From Heliopora coerulea (lineage: Eukaryota; Cnidaria; Anthozoa; Scleralcyonacea; Helioporidae), in contig JASJOG010000063.1 in NCBI GenBank assembly GCA_030142905.1, forward strand, positions 921,501-985,500: DNA of 64,000 nt, written 5' to 3'. The stretch's first letter is position 1, and each line of letters opens with the position of its first letter. Shown piece after piece: positions 33,201 to 44,128 of the stretch. Under the pieces are notes generated by a model that saw nothing but the letters and a program-made list of their open reading frames with translations, did not search any database and was not told the DNA's origin. The position numbers and the translations under genes were made by a program.

Positions 33201-36200
33201 AAGTTCAAAATAATATGGTGAATTATTTGAGCAATCATTTTGCTCAATCCATTCTAGATTTTATATTCAACAAGTTCCTCGATTACGTCGGCGAGTTGTC
33301 CGATCATTTAAAAAAATATTTTGTAGAATATTTGATAAAAGTTTTCTAATCGCTTGTCAAATATGAACTGATCAGTTACTTGCGCTATCATTCTGATGTA
33401 CCTTATCTGGCCATTAGACTTTATTCTAAGCAATAGAAAACTCGAGTGAGTGGTTTAACTCTTTCAAGGCGGGAGCTCTCCCTTTCACGAGTAAAATCGT
33501 CTGACGTTGGTCAGAGTAAAATAAGTCTTACGCCCCCAGGAAAGAGTTAATTAATCGTTTGAGTAAAAAATACAAATAATAGCGACCATAGACAGTAATT
33601 CTTAAGTTAAGAAATCAAGAGATAACGTTATTGTCGTCACTTACACTTGCACGATCGTGTTTTGTCAAAATTCACTTCGCAAGATCTCGAAGTTAGTTAT
33701 TTAACAGTATGAAAGAAAACGTTTAGTTCACAAGAACAAGTATACAATACGGCCGTGTCTAGACCGCCTGAAACAGCTTGCTGCGAATAATTATTGCTTA
33801 GAAAATTAAATTCTGCAAAATTCAAGATCTAATGGATGTATTAAACAAGGTTAAAAACAGAGATTATCCGCTCTAGAAATGATCCTCGCGTGGCTGTTAC
33901 CGAGAACAGTTCCACCGTTTTCTTCGATTTAGATTCGTATTATTTTCTATAATCCAGTTTGGTTATGAGAAAGCGCGACAACACTAAAATAAAAGTGGTC
34001 AATTCAGTACTACCCTGTCCTACTGGGCTGGGGTGGACAGTGTTTACATTGATTAAGGGGATTGTATCTGTAATAAAGGACCGCTCTTAATACCGTAAAA
34101 GAAAATTATCATTGCAATATTTATGGGAACGCAGATCAACAACATGTGGCAGTATGTTTCAACATGACTAAAAATGTTGAAATAAAGTTACGTACTTGTA
34201 CTTCCTGACGGTGGAGCTCCGACACGACTAAAAATGAAAAGAGTTTAACTGGTGATCCGAGTTGTTCCTAGTCAGTTAAGCCTTTGCTAGCCAAACAAAA
34301 TATTTCTTGATGTATACGAGATTATTTTCTTACCTGAATACGTCCATGAAATTTTTGAACTGCTTGAAATCATACGCATCCTTGTAATGGAGGTATGTCT
34401 TCCCTCCAACAGCTCTGTACTCAATAAACGGAACAAACTTCACGTCGAATGGTAAAACGTTGATGTCAACAATTGCCATTTGGAACTTGTCATACACCGT
34501 TTTAAGACGTTGAATGGTCTCGATATCATCGATTAACTCCTGGTGCTTCGTAGACACTAGGAATGAAACAATACTGACGCATTTAGCCAGGCTTTCCCCC
34601 TGGGCTCACAAAAACGGATGAGAGAGCAATATGAAGGCTAAAGGACCTCCTTGGGGTAAATTTAAGCAAAGATCAGAACAACAGGTTTCTAAATTTACGG
34701 ACTCAAACATAAACACGTCCATAAACATACGTACGTAAATGTAAACGCGAACGCGAACGCAAACGAACATGCGAGCACTCGGATAAAGACAGGCGCAAAC
34801 ATTAACATAACCATTAAACAAACACAAGCATGGACTTAGATATGAGCAAAATCACTAACACAAGCACAAATCCACACTCGGATATAAACATAGACACGAT
34901 CCATTGTACAAACACACACACACAAAATGAATAAATACAGTAAGTAGATAAATATATAAGTAAATAAAAAAGAACTTAGTGATGAGGCGTGACTTACATG
35001 AACTGTGGTAAACAAACACAGCTCCTTTGGGGTTATCAGCTGTTGATGATATTGCATTGTAAGTGTCGATGGAGTACACCGTGGTCGAAAAACGATCGTT
35101 TACTGGAAAGAAAAGACGAAAGAAAAATTTGATAATCTTAGTGGACTCTAGTACAATCTAATGTAAAATTGTTAAAATAGTTACGTATATACTGGTGATA
35201 ATTCTTTCACTTGGCTGATATATCGGTGTGGAAACGGAGGCAGGATGAACACAAATCTTTGGCATTCCGAAATAGTTCTACTCCGTTTGACTTCTATTGA
35301 TCATGGCTAATGTTAACCCTTGTCTGAACACGCTCTTTTTTTCTTTATTTTCTCTTTCTCCCGGTATAATATAGCGTATTTTCTACTCGCATTTATCTTT
35401 GATATTATTTTCTATATTCCAGTTCCTCAGTTACGGTTTCTAGTTCAAGACTGATGGAGGCGTACTCACGATATTTCAGCATGTTTGACTTGCACTCTGG
35501 TAACTCAATGTTTTCTCCTTTAGCAATATCACAAAATTCTTGAAACACTTGCTTCGAAAGTCTCGATCCGCAGGAGCCGGTAATTTTTCTGTCCAGCGAA
35601 CCACTTGTACAATGCCCAAAATACACCCCATATATGACTGGATGACCATCGACCAGTCGGTAGAAGGGACTTCCGGGCAATGCCATCCCGCGGTCCGTGC
35701 AAGCTACTGTAATGATATTGTCGTCGACATGTCGTATGGTATCAGTTTGTTTCGCCTTTCTGGAGGCCGTCTGGCAGGAAGTAGGCGCAGGCGAGGCCAA
35801 ATAACTTTCTCCTATATCTTCCAGGGCGTAAGGACTCCATGTCAGCTGAACGAGGTGGCTAGCTCTAGTATCAGTCATTGGGTGAGCCAACCTAAGGAGA
35901 GCAAAATTGGATTTTCGCTCTCCCGTTCGATGCCATTCTCCATTTCCAAATATCTTGGCGACTTTCTTACTCACCCCATTCAAAACGAAAGAGACATTTT
36001 CGTATTCAAGGGCCTTGTGATTGGCGTGCAAACAGCTGGCACTGGTCAGGACCAGCGAGGGTTCCAACAGTACACCGTTACACGACTCGGAGATGGAAAC
36101 GGCCTTAACTTTTCCGACGTCGAGAACACCATTTGGTGGGGTGGTTGGAGGAGGCGTGGCTGGTGCTGGGGTTTGACGTGCAAATCTTTCGTGAGAATGT

Positions 36201-36388
36201 ACCAATTCTTCGTGGCTAAGTTTATTTGGTGGCCAGTGTCTTTTAACCTTGGCGTTGTGTGTGGGATGATGTTTGGCTGTTTTCAAGTCCTGCCATTTCC
36301 CTTCCTTACTGTCAGTCTCCATCTTCGCAGAACAAGTGAACAACGCGAGGCTGAGAATGAACGCTCGCTGAATCGTTCTCGGTGGCAT
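30257..36388 (-). CDS. Secreted mosaic protein: inactive trypsin-like domain, thioredoxin-like domain, EGF-like module, novel C-terminus
   Basis: Exons (minus): 36388-35470, 35102-34998, 34556-34334, 34227-34196, 32637-32528, 30885-30257; about 672 aa if one frameshift is allowed. MPPRTIQRAFILSLALFTCSA is a signal peptide (residues 1-21). Residues about 90-290 form a trypsin-like fold with a dead triad: LTSASC where LTAAHC is expected (His to Ser118), NFALLRL where DIALLRL is expected (Asp to Asn161), and PGSPF around Ser240. Exons 2-3 (about 310-415) look thioredoxin-like (YSIDTYNAIS, AIVDIN, cis-Pro in FVPFIEY) but have no CxxC. Exon 5 encodes an EGF-like CECLPGYIGSGTPGNC. The first half of exon 5 is in another frame: 1 nt appears missing. 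The C-terminus has two ERxRR furin-like motifs. A 5' UTR acceptor is visible at 36416/36415. Domain calls for exons 2-3 are tentative. Confidence 0.65.
30915..31185 (-). mobile_element. tRNA-derived SINE (family A), intron 5 of the mosaic gene
   Basis: The reverse complement has a head GGTAGCACAGGGGTAG, a B-box-like GACAAGGGCTCGATTCAG, then GTCACATGCGAGACG, TTTGACTCTGCCAAGCATCG, GGTTTCCTCCTGTAGTAAC and TATTGGACCTCTAGGGAGA. It is in the same orientation as its host gene. Confidence 0.75.
31600..31670. repeat. TA and AAT microsatellites
   Basis: (TA)n at about 31601-31620 and (AAT)n at about 31640-31666 within intron 5 of the mosaic gene. Confidence 0.88.
31780..31925 (-). repeat. tRNA-like SINE head, minus strand
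   Basis: The reverse complement reads GATGCACAGTGGTAATGCACG (A-box region) and GACTTGGGTTCGATTCCGC (B-box). No acceptor-stem pairing is seen. It resembles the heads of family A but has a different body. It lies in intron 5 of the mosaic gene. Confidence 0.55.
32849..32950 (+). repeat. Short dispersed repeat (AGTAAAAT family)
   Basis: From TTAACTCTCTCCCGGTGGG through ACGAGTAAAATCGTCTGACG and AGCCAGAGTAAAATAAT to CCGCCGGGGAAAAG. The ends (AACTCTCTCCCGG and CCGGGGAAA) are weakly inverted. Lies in intron 4 of the mosaic gene. Confidence 0.65.
33460..33549 (+). repeat. Short dispersed repeat (AGTAAAAT family), second copy in the same intron
   Basis: TTAACTCTTTCAAGGCGGG, CACGAGTAAAATCGTCTGAC, GTCAGAGTAAAATAAG and CCCCCAGGAAAGAGTTAA. 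Terminal inverted CTCTTTC/GAAAGAG is visible. It is about 80% like the copy at 32849 by eye. Confidence 0.65.
34690..34830. repeat. Degenerate hexamer low-complexity tract
   Basis: Runs of ATAAAC, AACGCG and AAACGAAC-type units in intron 2 of the mosaic gene, continuing as ACACAC at about 34911-34923. Simple sequence; ORFs over it are artefacts. Confidence 0.7.
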
Positions 36389-38099
36389 GACTGCTGCTGC
36401 CGGTGCTGCTACTGCTGAGGAAAATAAATAGACTGGGGATTTTAGTTGCTTTATATTGAGGTTGAAACTAATAATGATCTCATCAATTTCGCGCAGTGAA
36501 CCATGGAGATGACTCATTGCAATCCTGTCATGACTAACAGCCATCGAGGTAGGGGCTCCTTTGCGGGGGACGGTTGAGAGTCATTGAGGTTTTGAAGTTT
36601 CAATGATAGATACGCCAGCAGGAATGCTATGCTTTCTTGTTAATTTTAATATATCATGACATCCTTTATTTAACGTCAAATATTATGATACACTTCATTA
36701 AACTTGGTACATTCTCAAACACGGTTTGTTGTGCTGTAGTTTATCGGACTACTGAATTTAAAAAACTGGCAACAACAACTGGTATCCAACTGTATTAGGC
36801 ACATGTTCTTAGTATCTTACACGAGCTGCAGCGTTAAAAAAATGTTTTGGAATATGTGTGTAAATCATTCATTAACTTAAAGCGTTATTCTATGCATTTG
36901 TATGAGAACGTTTGGTTTCATAAAATTTTCAACGATCCCTGCGGTAATACACTTTACTCTACCGTATTTCGCTATAACGTTTTAAAAACAAAAAAACATT
37001 TTTCGACCTGATAATATACCAGATTTGCAAGCGTGATTAATGGTAACTCACGTGCGTGATTTCGGAGAGATTTCTTGGGAGAAAAAAAGTGTCTGATGCA
37101 ATACTTCTTTTAAATTTAATTCGACTTCGATGTGGAGAATGACTAAGCCTAGAATTTATGATGTACTGCGTCGCAGAGAGTGTATTTTTAATAAGACTTG
37201 TCATTATAGCATGCCATTGATCTACTTTTTCCAGAGATTGCAGTCCTGGCAGAAGACTAAAAGTTCAACGTTTTATTCCACGTAGATCTCGTTGATCGCG
37301 TCATAAAACCGATCAGCGCATTCGTCGTGTTCATTTAAGTACTTCCATGTTTAATCAAACATCCGTTGCAAAACAAAAATTTATCAATCCAAAATGGCAC
37401 ATCTCGTTTACAGTACACTTTACGATCGACTTCTTATTCCGTCACCATTTCTGTCTTATTTTTAACAATATTTGACATGTATGCAAATATATTTGGCATT
37501 TGTACTGACGCAATAAATACGAATAAAGACAAAATAATCTTTCGCAGGGCAAAAAAAAAATCCTCTGGCAAAGTAATGTAATAGTTGATCCTAGTTTCTA
37601 ACTACTACTTTTTGCTGTTTTAAAATATTCTTCCCCTTTTCCGGTGTAGATGCACTGTAAAGAAAACATTAGGTTGTTGCTTTTGGGTTTTTTTTTTCTA
37701 CATTGGCGATGTCGAGGATGTCAAAAAAAATCTTCCTTCGTTTCTTGTCTGAAACGTGTCTTGAAAGGCTAAGTTTGGTGCACATTAAAGAATATCAAAT
37801 TTGGTGGCCATTTTTGCTTAGGAACTATTCTTGCAGTACTACCTGCTAGACTATCTACAACCTTCGAATTTCACCGTTACAAATAAATATAGCATGTAAT
37901 AGCGTTAAATTACTTGCTATTAGGATTCTTTCCCCGCTGGTACAGATAAACTCATCTCCTGCAAGCCCCTTTGTTTGACTATCAGCGTGGGTCCTTGTCG
38001 AAAATATTCAAGACCTCAAAGAAAACCTAGAGTGACTTCCTCAATTCAGACGAATCTATCATGAAATATTGTTATCTACTTAAAGTAAACATTGGATTT

Positions 38100-38281
38100 G
38101 GACGCTTAAAAGGCCAAAAGATTAAAAAATTGCCGTTACTGAAAACTTAAAATCGTAACGGTTCCATCGAAGGCCTTTCGTTAGGGTTTCCGTCTCAAAC
38201 GGAGGACCTTTGCTCAAAAAGTTGGGATTTCTGTTTTTGCTTTCGGCAATTTTTGGACATCTTGGCTTTATGCTCGTCCTT
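38100..38281. mobile_element. Diverged foldback/MITE
   Basis: GGACGCTTAAAAGGCCAAAA..AAAAAATTGCCG on the left pairs imperfectly with CGGCAATTTTTGG..CTTGGCTTTATGCTCGTCC on the right. Smaller inner palindromes are present (GCCGTTAC with GTAACGG). No ORF. Confidence 0.45.
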
Positions 38282-39299
38282 TTAACACTGTATACGCATT
38301 TTTTTGAAATTAGTTCAGAATATTTTGCGAAAAATGATTAATGGTATATTTCCTACGTGGTACGTTCCTTACGGTGCACATTTTACGTTAGTCAGATCCA
38401 CCAATAAGTTTTAGAGATATTTCGCATTGCATGGTGGTTATTTTTGTGCTGACTGTGATCTTAAAATTGTTCTCTGATTGAATTAAGCGTTCCTCACTAA
38501 GGAACAGTTTACTCGAGTATTGCAGTGAAGGAAGTAACGTCTCAAAGAAATTGGCTTGTTTTAATCTCTTCATTTAAATAAAACGGCTAAAAATTGCAAG
38601 AAAGCCAGGTGTCAAGCCACCAGTGGCAAACAAGGTTTTTTTTTTTACCTTCCTTCTACTGATTTCTCCACACGATTTCCCAAAATTCACCAGGGTTATG
38701 CCAATCTGGATAACTTAGTGTCTATAGATTTATTGGGCGTCGACGATTTCAGCGTCCAAAACGCACAGTTTACGATGTCAGTTCTTTAGTGATAAAACTA
38801 AGGTGGTATTTCTAATTTCTTTGTGCTAGATACAGGAAGAAGTGAGTTAATCTGAAGTGAGTTAAAAATTGTGGAACCATAACGCCGATCTAAAACCTCG
38901 CTCTCACCAGTGACATAAACATTAGCACAACCACATAGGCGAGCGCACTCAGCACTTCATGGTCAGTGATCTTTGTGTACTTCACACGTGAAAAGTGATT
39001 AACGAACCGTGAATAACTTCGTACACTTATACTTGTCATTTTTTTTTTCTCTTCCTCGTCAGTAAAGATCAATCTTTAAGTGGGCCAGATTTTATTTAGC
39101 TTGCGAGCGTTCTTTGAGGAACTAAGAGCTGAAAAAATGAAAGGGCAACTGGGGATAGTGCGGGAGCCTGGAGCGGTGTCGACTTCAACGTTCGTGTGAG
39201 AAACCATACACTAAAGGATCTTTAACATGAACGTTATTTATGTTTTTTGGCTGAAGTTCACTTAATTTATGACCTGGACAAGCGGTGCGCTGGGCATTA

Positions 39300-39575
39300 G
39301 CGGTTATGTAGGTGTGAGAATGGCAGGACAAGTGTATTTGACCTCTGTGACTAGGGTTCGATTATAGCTCCATGCAATGGTTCATTTAAAGTTTCCATGG
39401 TCACATGTGAGAAGAGTATTGCCCAGACTCTACCAAGCATCGCAGGTTTTCTCCGGGTACTTCGGTTTTCTCCTGTAGTAACACTGTACCGATGAGGGGT
39501 AGACCTTACTGGACCTCTAGGGAGAACAGTTAAGTTGTAGCTGATAAGCTGACATGGTTATCCTGTATAAACAAA
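39300..39575 (+). mobile_element. tRNA-derived SINE (family A)
   Basis: Degenerate head (CTGTGACTAGGGTTCGATTA B-box), then GTCACATGTGAGAAGAG, CCAGACTCTACCAAGCATCG, TTTTCTCCTGTAGTAACACT and TTACTGGACCTCTAGGGAG. Ends near GGTTATCCTGTATAAA. Same family as the copies at 24140, 30915 and 18815. Confidence 0.78.
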
Positions 39576-39903
39576 GAGATACTTTGACTGATACCAGTCC
39601 ACCGGCCCAATCCTAGATCACGGTAGAGCACTTGGTACTAGTCTCCCAAATATGTGTGTTGGACTTCCGGGGGGTCCTTTAAGAGGTCTTTCGCAACTAG
39701 ATGTACGCTTAAAAATTACTGTTCTAGCTTTTCCGTCTGTGTTATTGAGTTAAATATCAAATTGTAATATATCCCGCTGAAATTAAACACGAATTCTTTT
39801 ATTTATTGAAACGAATAACTTTAACAAAAGCCTACTCCTTTCTAGACAAGAAAATATAAATAAGACAAGAGGACAAAATTTATGAGTCAAACAAGAAGAA
39901 TTC

Positions 39904-39909
39904 TTTATT
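39904..39909 (-). terminator. Poly(A) signal close to the stop codon
   Basis: TTTATT on the plus strand gives AATAAA on the minus strand, 21 nt beyond the stop of the gene at 39930-40697, implying a very short 3' UTR. Confidence 0.5.
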
Positions 39910-39929
39910 TCGCAAGAACCATCGTTGAT

Positions 39930-40697
39930 TTACAATTCCATTCTGGCCTGCGTATCTAGGATATTAAGTTGTTTGATTTGTACGAGGGATGCGTCAATTT
40001 CCTTGGTAAGTCTAGCGACTCCGGCGAAGTCAGATACCTGATTGCCAGTCAACATCTCCCTAAAGTTGTTTTTGATCGAGGTTAGTTGGGCTGAGATTAT
40101 AGTCATTTGGTTCGTGCTTGCTCGGCGTTGAAAGACAGGCTGGATTTTGGTGATTTCCGAAACAACGTTCTGATACATCTCGCTTGCTTTTGGAATCGAA
40201 ATGTGTTCATCTGGTTTTAGTTTTTCGTTTGCCAACTTCAGCCGCGCTGCGACGTCTTTGTCTGACAAAGTGGTTTCTTGCATCATTTTTTGTAAGTTTG
40301 CCAGATCTTTAGTCGTACTTTTGATCTTAGGAGCCAAATTTTTCTGCAGACTGTTCTCTGCTTCCGTAATTTTTTGCCCTCGCGTGACAGTATCGGCGTT
40401 CCGTTTTCCTGCGAGAACTTCTGCGTCGTGTTCGACTCTCATCACGCGTACTTCGAACTTCATGCGTGATTCGGAATCCTGAATTTTACGGAGGTCTCCT
40501 TCCGCTTCGGGAACTCCAGCTTTTACGTCGTTTGACGAGTCCAAAATGCTGTGAGCCAGGCCGGTGAGGACATCATGAAACTGAATCATTGCGTCTCGGT
40601 CCTCATCCAGAGTTTGGTTCTTCACTTGCCAAAACTGTCCCGTGAATACGAGACAGAAGAAAACCACAAATGGCTTAGGTTTACTTCGGGAAACCAT
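39930..40697 (-). CDS. Secreted helical/coiled-coil protein of unknown family, single exon
   Basis: 255 aa from the ATG at 40697 (the longer frame begins with TTG directly after a stop). The N-terminus MVSRSKPKPFVVFFCLVFTG has a basic n-region and hydrophobic core, a likely signal peptide cleaved around residues 20-25. The rest is almost wholly polar and helix-prone, rich in K, E, D, Q and L, with heptad-like spacing between about residues 60 and 150 (EAENSLQKNLAPKIKSTT, TKDLANLQKMMQET) and again near the C-terminus. It has no Cys in the mature part and no transmembrane segment or recognised motif. Intronless, with an AATAAA 21 nt after the stop. It is in the same orientation as the mosaic gene but over 3 kb upstream. 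I do not recognise the family; taxonomically restricted secreted protein is the best description. Confidence 0.7.
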   Translation of the reverse strand: MVSRSKPKPFVVFFCLVFTGQFWQVKNQTLDEDRDAMIQFHDVLTGLAHSILDSSNDVKAGVPEAEGDLRKIQDSESRMKFEVRVMRVEHDAEVLAGKRNADTVTRGQKITEAENSLQKNLAPKIKSTTKDLANLQKMMQETTLSDKDVAARLKLANEKLKPDEHISIPKASEMYQNVVSEITKIQPVFQRRASTNQMTIISAQLTSIKNNFREMLTGNQVSDFAGVARLTKEIDASLVQIKQLNILDTQARMEL

Positions 40698-42634
40698 GTT
40701 ACTTGTGTAAGCGTTTGTCAACTAGTCTTTCTGTAACGTCTGGACTCTCTCACTGGCTTATGAAACTTGTCAACCTGCCGATTACTTCATGGAAGAGTGA
40801 CGGACGCATTTGATAATAACATCTGGTATGAATGCAGCCCCTGGTACCCCCCAACGTAGAACGACAACCCCACACCGCTTACCACCCTCATTTAGTCGAC
40901 AAAACAAACGTTAATTAAACTTTTTACTTGGCTAGCTTTTCTTATAAGACCCAGGCCTTCCTTCGAGAGAAATCATATTCGCTGTAGCGAAGGGTTGCAA
41001 GTGCTATATTATAGTCTAAATGATTACCGTTTCTGTTTTAAATTATATAACTCGGCAGCTACATAATTTGACGATTAATATCTTCATTAACAGTAACCTT
41101 GCTGGTTGAAAAAAATTGACATTAGTAAATGAAATTATAGTTACCAGTAGAACTGCAATTGATTGTTACAACAAAATTTATGTCCGTAAAATCGTGATGA
41201 ACTGTTTGAAATTGAATTCAGACTCACTCCGACATATTCAAAGTGGATAAGTACCTTCAATTTTATGCGTCTACGTGGCTGGTAAGGAAAATGTAAAGAA
41301 ATTTGAAACAAGCAGTTTAAGTTATTAGTTACCAGGAGGTAATTTTAAAGTATTTTTGTCTGATATAGATTGGCAACAACTTGCTCAAAAATTTAGTTAG
41401 AAATTAGGAATGAAGTGGTGAATGAACTATAAACAAATGAATGACGTCACCTATGTGACTGTGAAATCATTGTCACCCAACGACCCAAGTTCATCATCCT
41501 CTTACATCATCAACTTTTCATTTGACTTTTCAATTAACTGGGTCTTACTAAGGATTAAATATTCCGTCAATGTCATGATTTGCGCTCTACGTTAGTGACA
41601 GGTTCGATATTGATGTGAGCAAAAGCATGGTAGCATTTTCCTATAGAGTTTTTCCAAATTCCTCCTAAATCATCGATCGTCCTGAATATTTTCCTCCTTT
41701 GAATTTTCAATTATCTTAAATCCAATTAGCAACAAGTCGTTGCAGTTTTTCTGTCAAAATCTCGTTTTCCGAAAAACGGTAGCAAGTCAAAATAGAACTC
41801 GTTCACTTCTACGTTAGATTATTTTCGAATGTCTTTATTACAAATATTTATTTTGAATAAATGTTGGTAACGAAAGCTAAAGGTTGTAAAGTCGTTAAAC
41901 AATGATAAGTCTGTTCTGTAACTCTTCATCGTATATATCGTACGCTGTCGTCAAGCTTTAACGTTTGAAACGAGAGTATAGGATGAGTTAAAATATTTCG
42001 TGCGCTGAATGAATACATGGGCGACGAATTACTTTGCTGTTGTAGTATATAGAAGTGAGTGGATGGAATGTAAAACAGTCTCGTCACTTTAATAATAATT
42101 GCAGTTTACCAATCTTGGGGAAAGAGACAAATTTCAAAAACTATAGGTCTTTCGTTACTGATATTCGCGTTTGGGTGCTCTTACGAAGAGTGAACGGGCC
42201 CCTAACTTTAAAAGTTAATTTTAAGGACTGCAAAGCGGGAAAGCTTTGTCTGAACTTAACCGGTCGTGAACTTCCAGCGGTGACTAAGTGAAGGTTTTGA
42301 ATGTGCAGCGTTTTCTCCCCGTGTGGTTGATATCCCACATTTAATCACGTGTGGAAAGAGTACGTTTAAGTTTTGTTGAAATTTCAGGGGGGTTCCGGGC
42401 TCTCCTTTTTATTTCCATATAGGGAAGGAAAAGGTTGGTGTTGGACACGAGCAAGTTCCACGAAATGGTTGAGGACCTACCAAAATCGAGATTCGGGAAA
42501 AACCTGATGTTTCGAGCGAAGACTGAAACGTCAGCTGTTGTAGTTCTGTTTCATCCCTTTCTAATCTAAGCCATTCAGTCTCGTCAGATGAAGGGAAAAT
42601 TTCATGACTGACCTCCTTGGCGAAACAAAACTCG

Positions 42635-42985
42635 AAAAAATGAATTGACTCGGGCGGGATTTGAACTCGTATCCAAGCCGACGTGTCTCAGAGCAGCTGT
42701 TTTACTAATTAAGCTGTAATTGTTTTATTTTAATTTTATTTAGCTTTGCCTTGGTTACAATAAGTACTGTAGATAAGTTACAAGGTCTGGAACACCGCAA
42801 CAGCTAAAACCAAATACTTTGGCTCCATAAATACAACATAGCACAATAACTATTCTGATAGAGCATTACAAACAAAGTCCAGGAAGAAACTGAAAGAAGG
42901 TGCGAGTTCAAATCCCGCTCGAGTCAACATTTTTCAGTTGACTTCAGCAGCGTAGGTTAATTGTGAAGTTTCGTTTCATAATATT
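42635..42985. mobile_element. tRNA-like repeat pair (family C), inverted
   Basis: Left part (42640-42720, minus strand) reads GATACGAGTTCAAATCCCGC with an AGCTTAATTAG A-box-like segment; right part (42898-42985) reads GGTGCGAGTTCAAATCCCGC then GAGTCAACATTT, GTTGACTTCAGCAG and GTAGGTTAATTGTGAAG. The right tail is shared with the SINEs at 55030 and 59545. Confidence 0.6.
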
Positions 42986-43047
42986 CTGAGGATGATAAGT
43001 TGGGGAAACGCATAGACTTCGGACAGTTACATTTTATGGAAACTAAG

Positions 43048-43130
43048 CTCGCCCTTTGACGAGGAAAGTCGTTTGGCGTTAACCAGAGTAAAATAATGAA
43101 AGTCTAATGCGCCCGGTAAAGAGTTAAAGG
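43048..43130 (+). repeat. Short dispersed repeat (AGTAAAAT family)
   Basis: CTCGCCCTTTGACGAGGAAA, GTCGTTTGGCGTTAACCAG, AGTAAAATAATGAAAG and GCGCCCGGTAAAGAGTTAA match the family at 32849 and 33460. It lies about 190 nt upstream of the FAM241B ATG. Confidence 0.6.
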
Positions 43131-43318
43131 TTTAGGTCCTTTGCAAAATTTCCGAGAACTGTACCCGGAATTCGTTTGACAATGGAGCGCACGACACGCA
43201 GTCAAGAAGTGTCCCTTAGTTACCCTAGTAACCCCCACTCATCCAGCAAGTTTATTTTGATGACTACTTACACTACGTACTGGTCTTGCGCAATACCGAA
43301 TGAACAAAGTAGAACGAG

Positions 43319-43696
43319 ATGGTTACCATCATTAACGGTGAAATTGTTCCAGACAACGACCCAAGGGCACAAGCATACTGGCAACGAAAGAATAACTCAA
43401 GCGCAAGAGAAACGACAGAAGGAGAACCTAGACAAACTTCTCCACGAAACCAGACTTCAAGGTCAGGACAAAGGAACGGCACGAATGTCCAAAATGGCGG
43501 CTCGATGTTTTACGACGTGAACAATCGTTTGTTGGAGGCAGGCATTCCTCGACTTACTTTCGCAGGACGTGTTTTTGAGCCTTTGGTTCTCATTGGAATT
43601 ATGTTGGCTGTTATTTTCCTTGGACTGCGAGGCTTGATGTTGATTGGATTGATTTATTTCCTTATTAATTATGCTGGAGGCGGAACTCCTCGATAA
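43319..43696 (+). CDS. FAM241B: FAM241-family small membrane protein
   Basis: Single-exon 125-aa protein. The N-terminus MVTIINGEIVPDNDPR corresponds to the conserved ANGEIVQDDDPR start of FAM241B (C10orf35, DUF4605). A polar, Ser/Arg/Asn-rich linker (about 20-62) follows, then FYDVNNRLLEAGIPRLTFAG, matching the FNDLNRQLVNMGFP-type segment, and a C-terminal hydrophobic hairpin or two closely spaced helices (about 86-118, EPLVLIGIMLAVIF and RGLMLIGLIYFLI). The human relative is a small membrane protein linked to endolysosomal homeostasis (established knowledge, limited). It converges with WAPL; the stop codons are about 1 kb apart. An AAAATGGCGGC (YY1-like) motif lies inside the coding sequence near 43490. 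Confidence 0.9.
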   Translation: MVTIINGEIVPDNDPRAQAYWQRKNNSSARETTEGEPRQTSPRNQTSRSGQRNGTNVQNGGSMFYDVNNRLLEAGIPRLTFAGRVFEPLVLIGIMLAVIFLGLRGLMLIGLIYFLINYAGGGTPR

Positions 43697-44128
43697 TTCC
43701 TCCACAGTCGTGTTCCATTTAGTGACCCAAAACCTGAATACAACGCAGTCAGTTGATCCGTAGGATCAGCGAAGCACCGAAAACCAAGGTGGACCACCAT
43801 TCTTACATGATCTTCAAAACTGTACATTGACAGTGAAAAATTGTCTGCTGCAGATCAATGTGAACTTTTTATCAGTAATAGAAATGCGTCTTAATTGCCT
43901 CATTACTTCATTGTCAGCTGTTAGAATAGTGTAGAACAGATTGATGTATTTGTACAGAATTAACTGCAACCTTAAATTTATTAAATCATTACATCACTAT
44001 GATACTAATACTAAATTGCTGGTTAAGTTTTCAGGTGTGGCAATCGACTTGACCTTTTGAACTCTCCTAATATAAGATAATATCATAATACATTCTTTGA
44101 TGGTACTTATTTAATTACAAGTTTTGAT

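Larger units (their letters stand above)
36420..39900. other. Long intergenic stretch, upstream of the mosaic gene
   Basis: Mostly AT-rich unique DNA with homopolymer runs (37551, 37689, 38638, 39040). No protein similarity in any small ORF. It contains a foldback at 38100-38281 and a SINE at 39300-39575. Nearest the gene it must hold the promoter and a noncoding first exon of the mosaic gene, because an acceptor precedes its ATG. Confidence 0.4.
40698..43318. other. Intergenic DNA between divergent genes
   Basis: AT-rich, no genes seen. ORFs at 42055 (+) and 42141 (-) overlap each other antiparallel and lack similarity. tRNA-like and short dispersed repeats at 42635-42985 and 43048-43130 are listed separately. 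It contains promoters for the genes on both sides. Confidence 0.4.

Noticed and set aside
35540..36418. 292-codon plus-strand ORF
   Set aside because: Exactly antisense to the long coding exon of the mosaic gene; the minus-strand frame has the signal peptide, the trypsin-like pattern and splice signals.
43176..43520. 114-codon ORF overlapping FAM241B
   Set aside because: Different frame over the same DNA; the FAM241B frame has family-wide similarity and the membrane segment.
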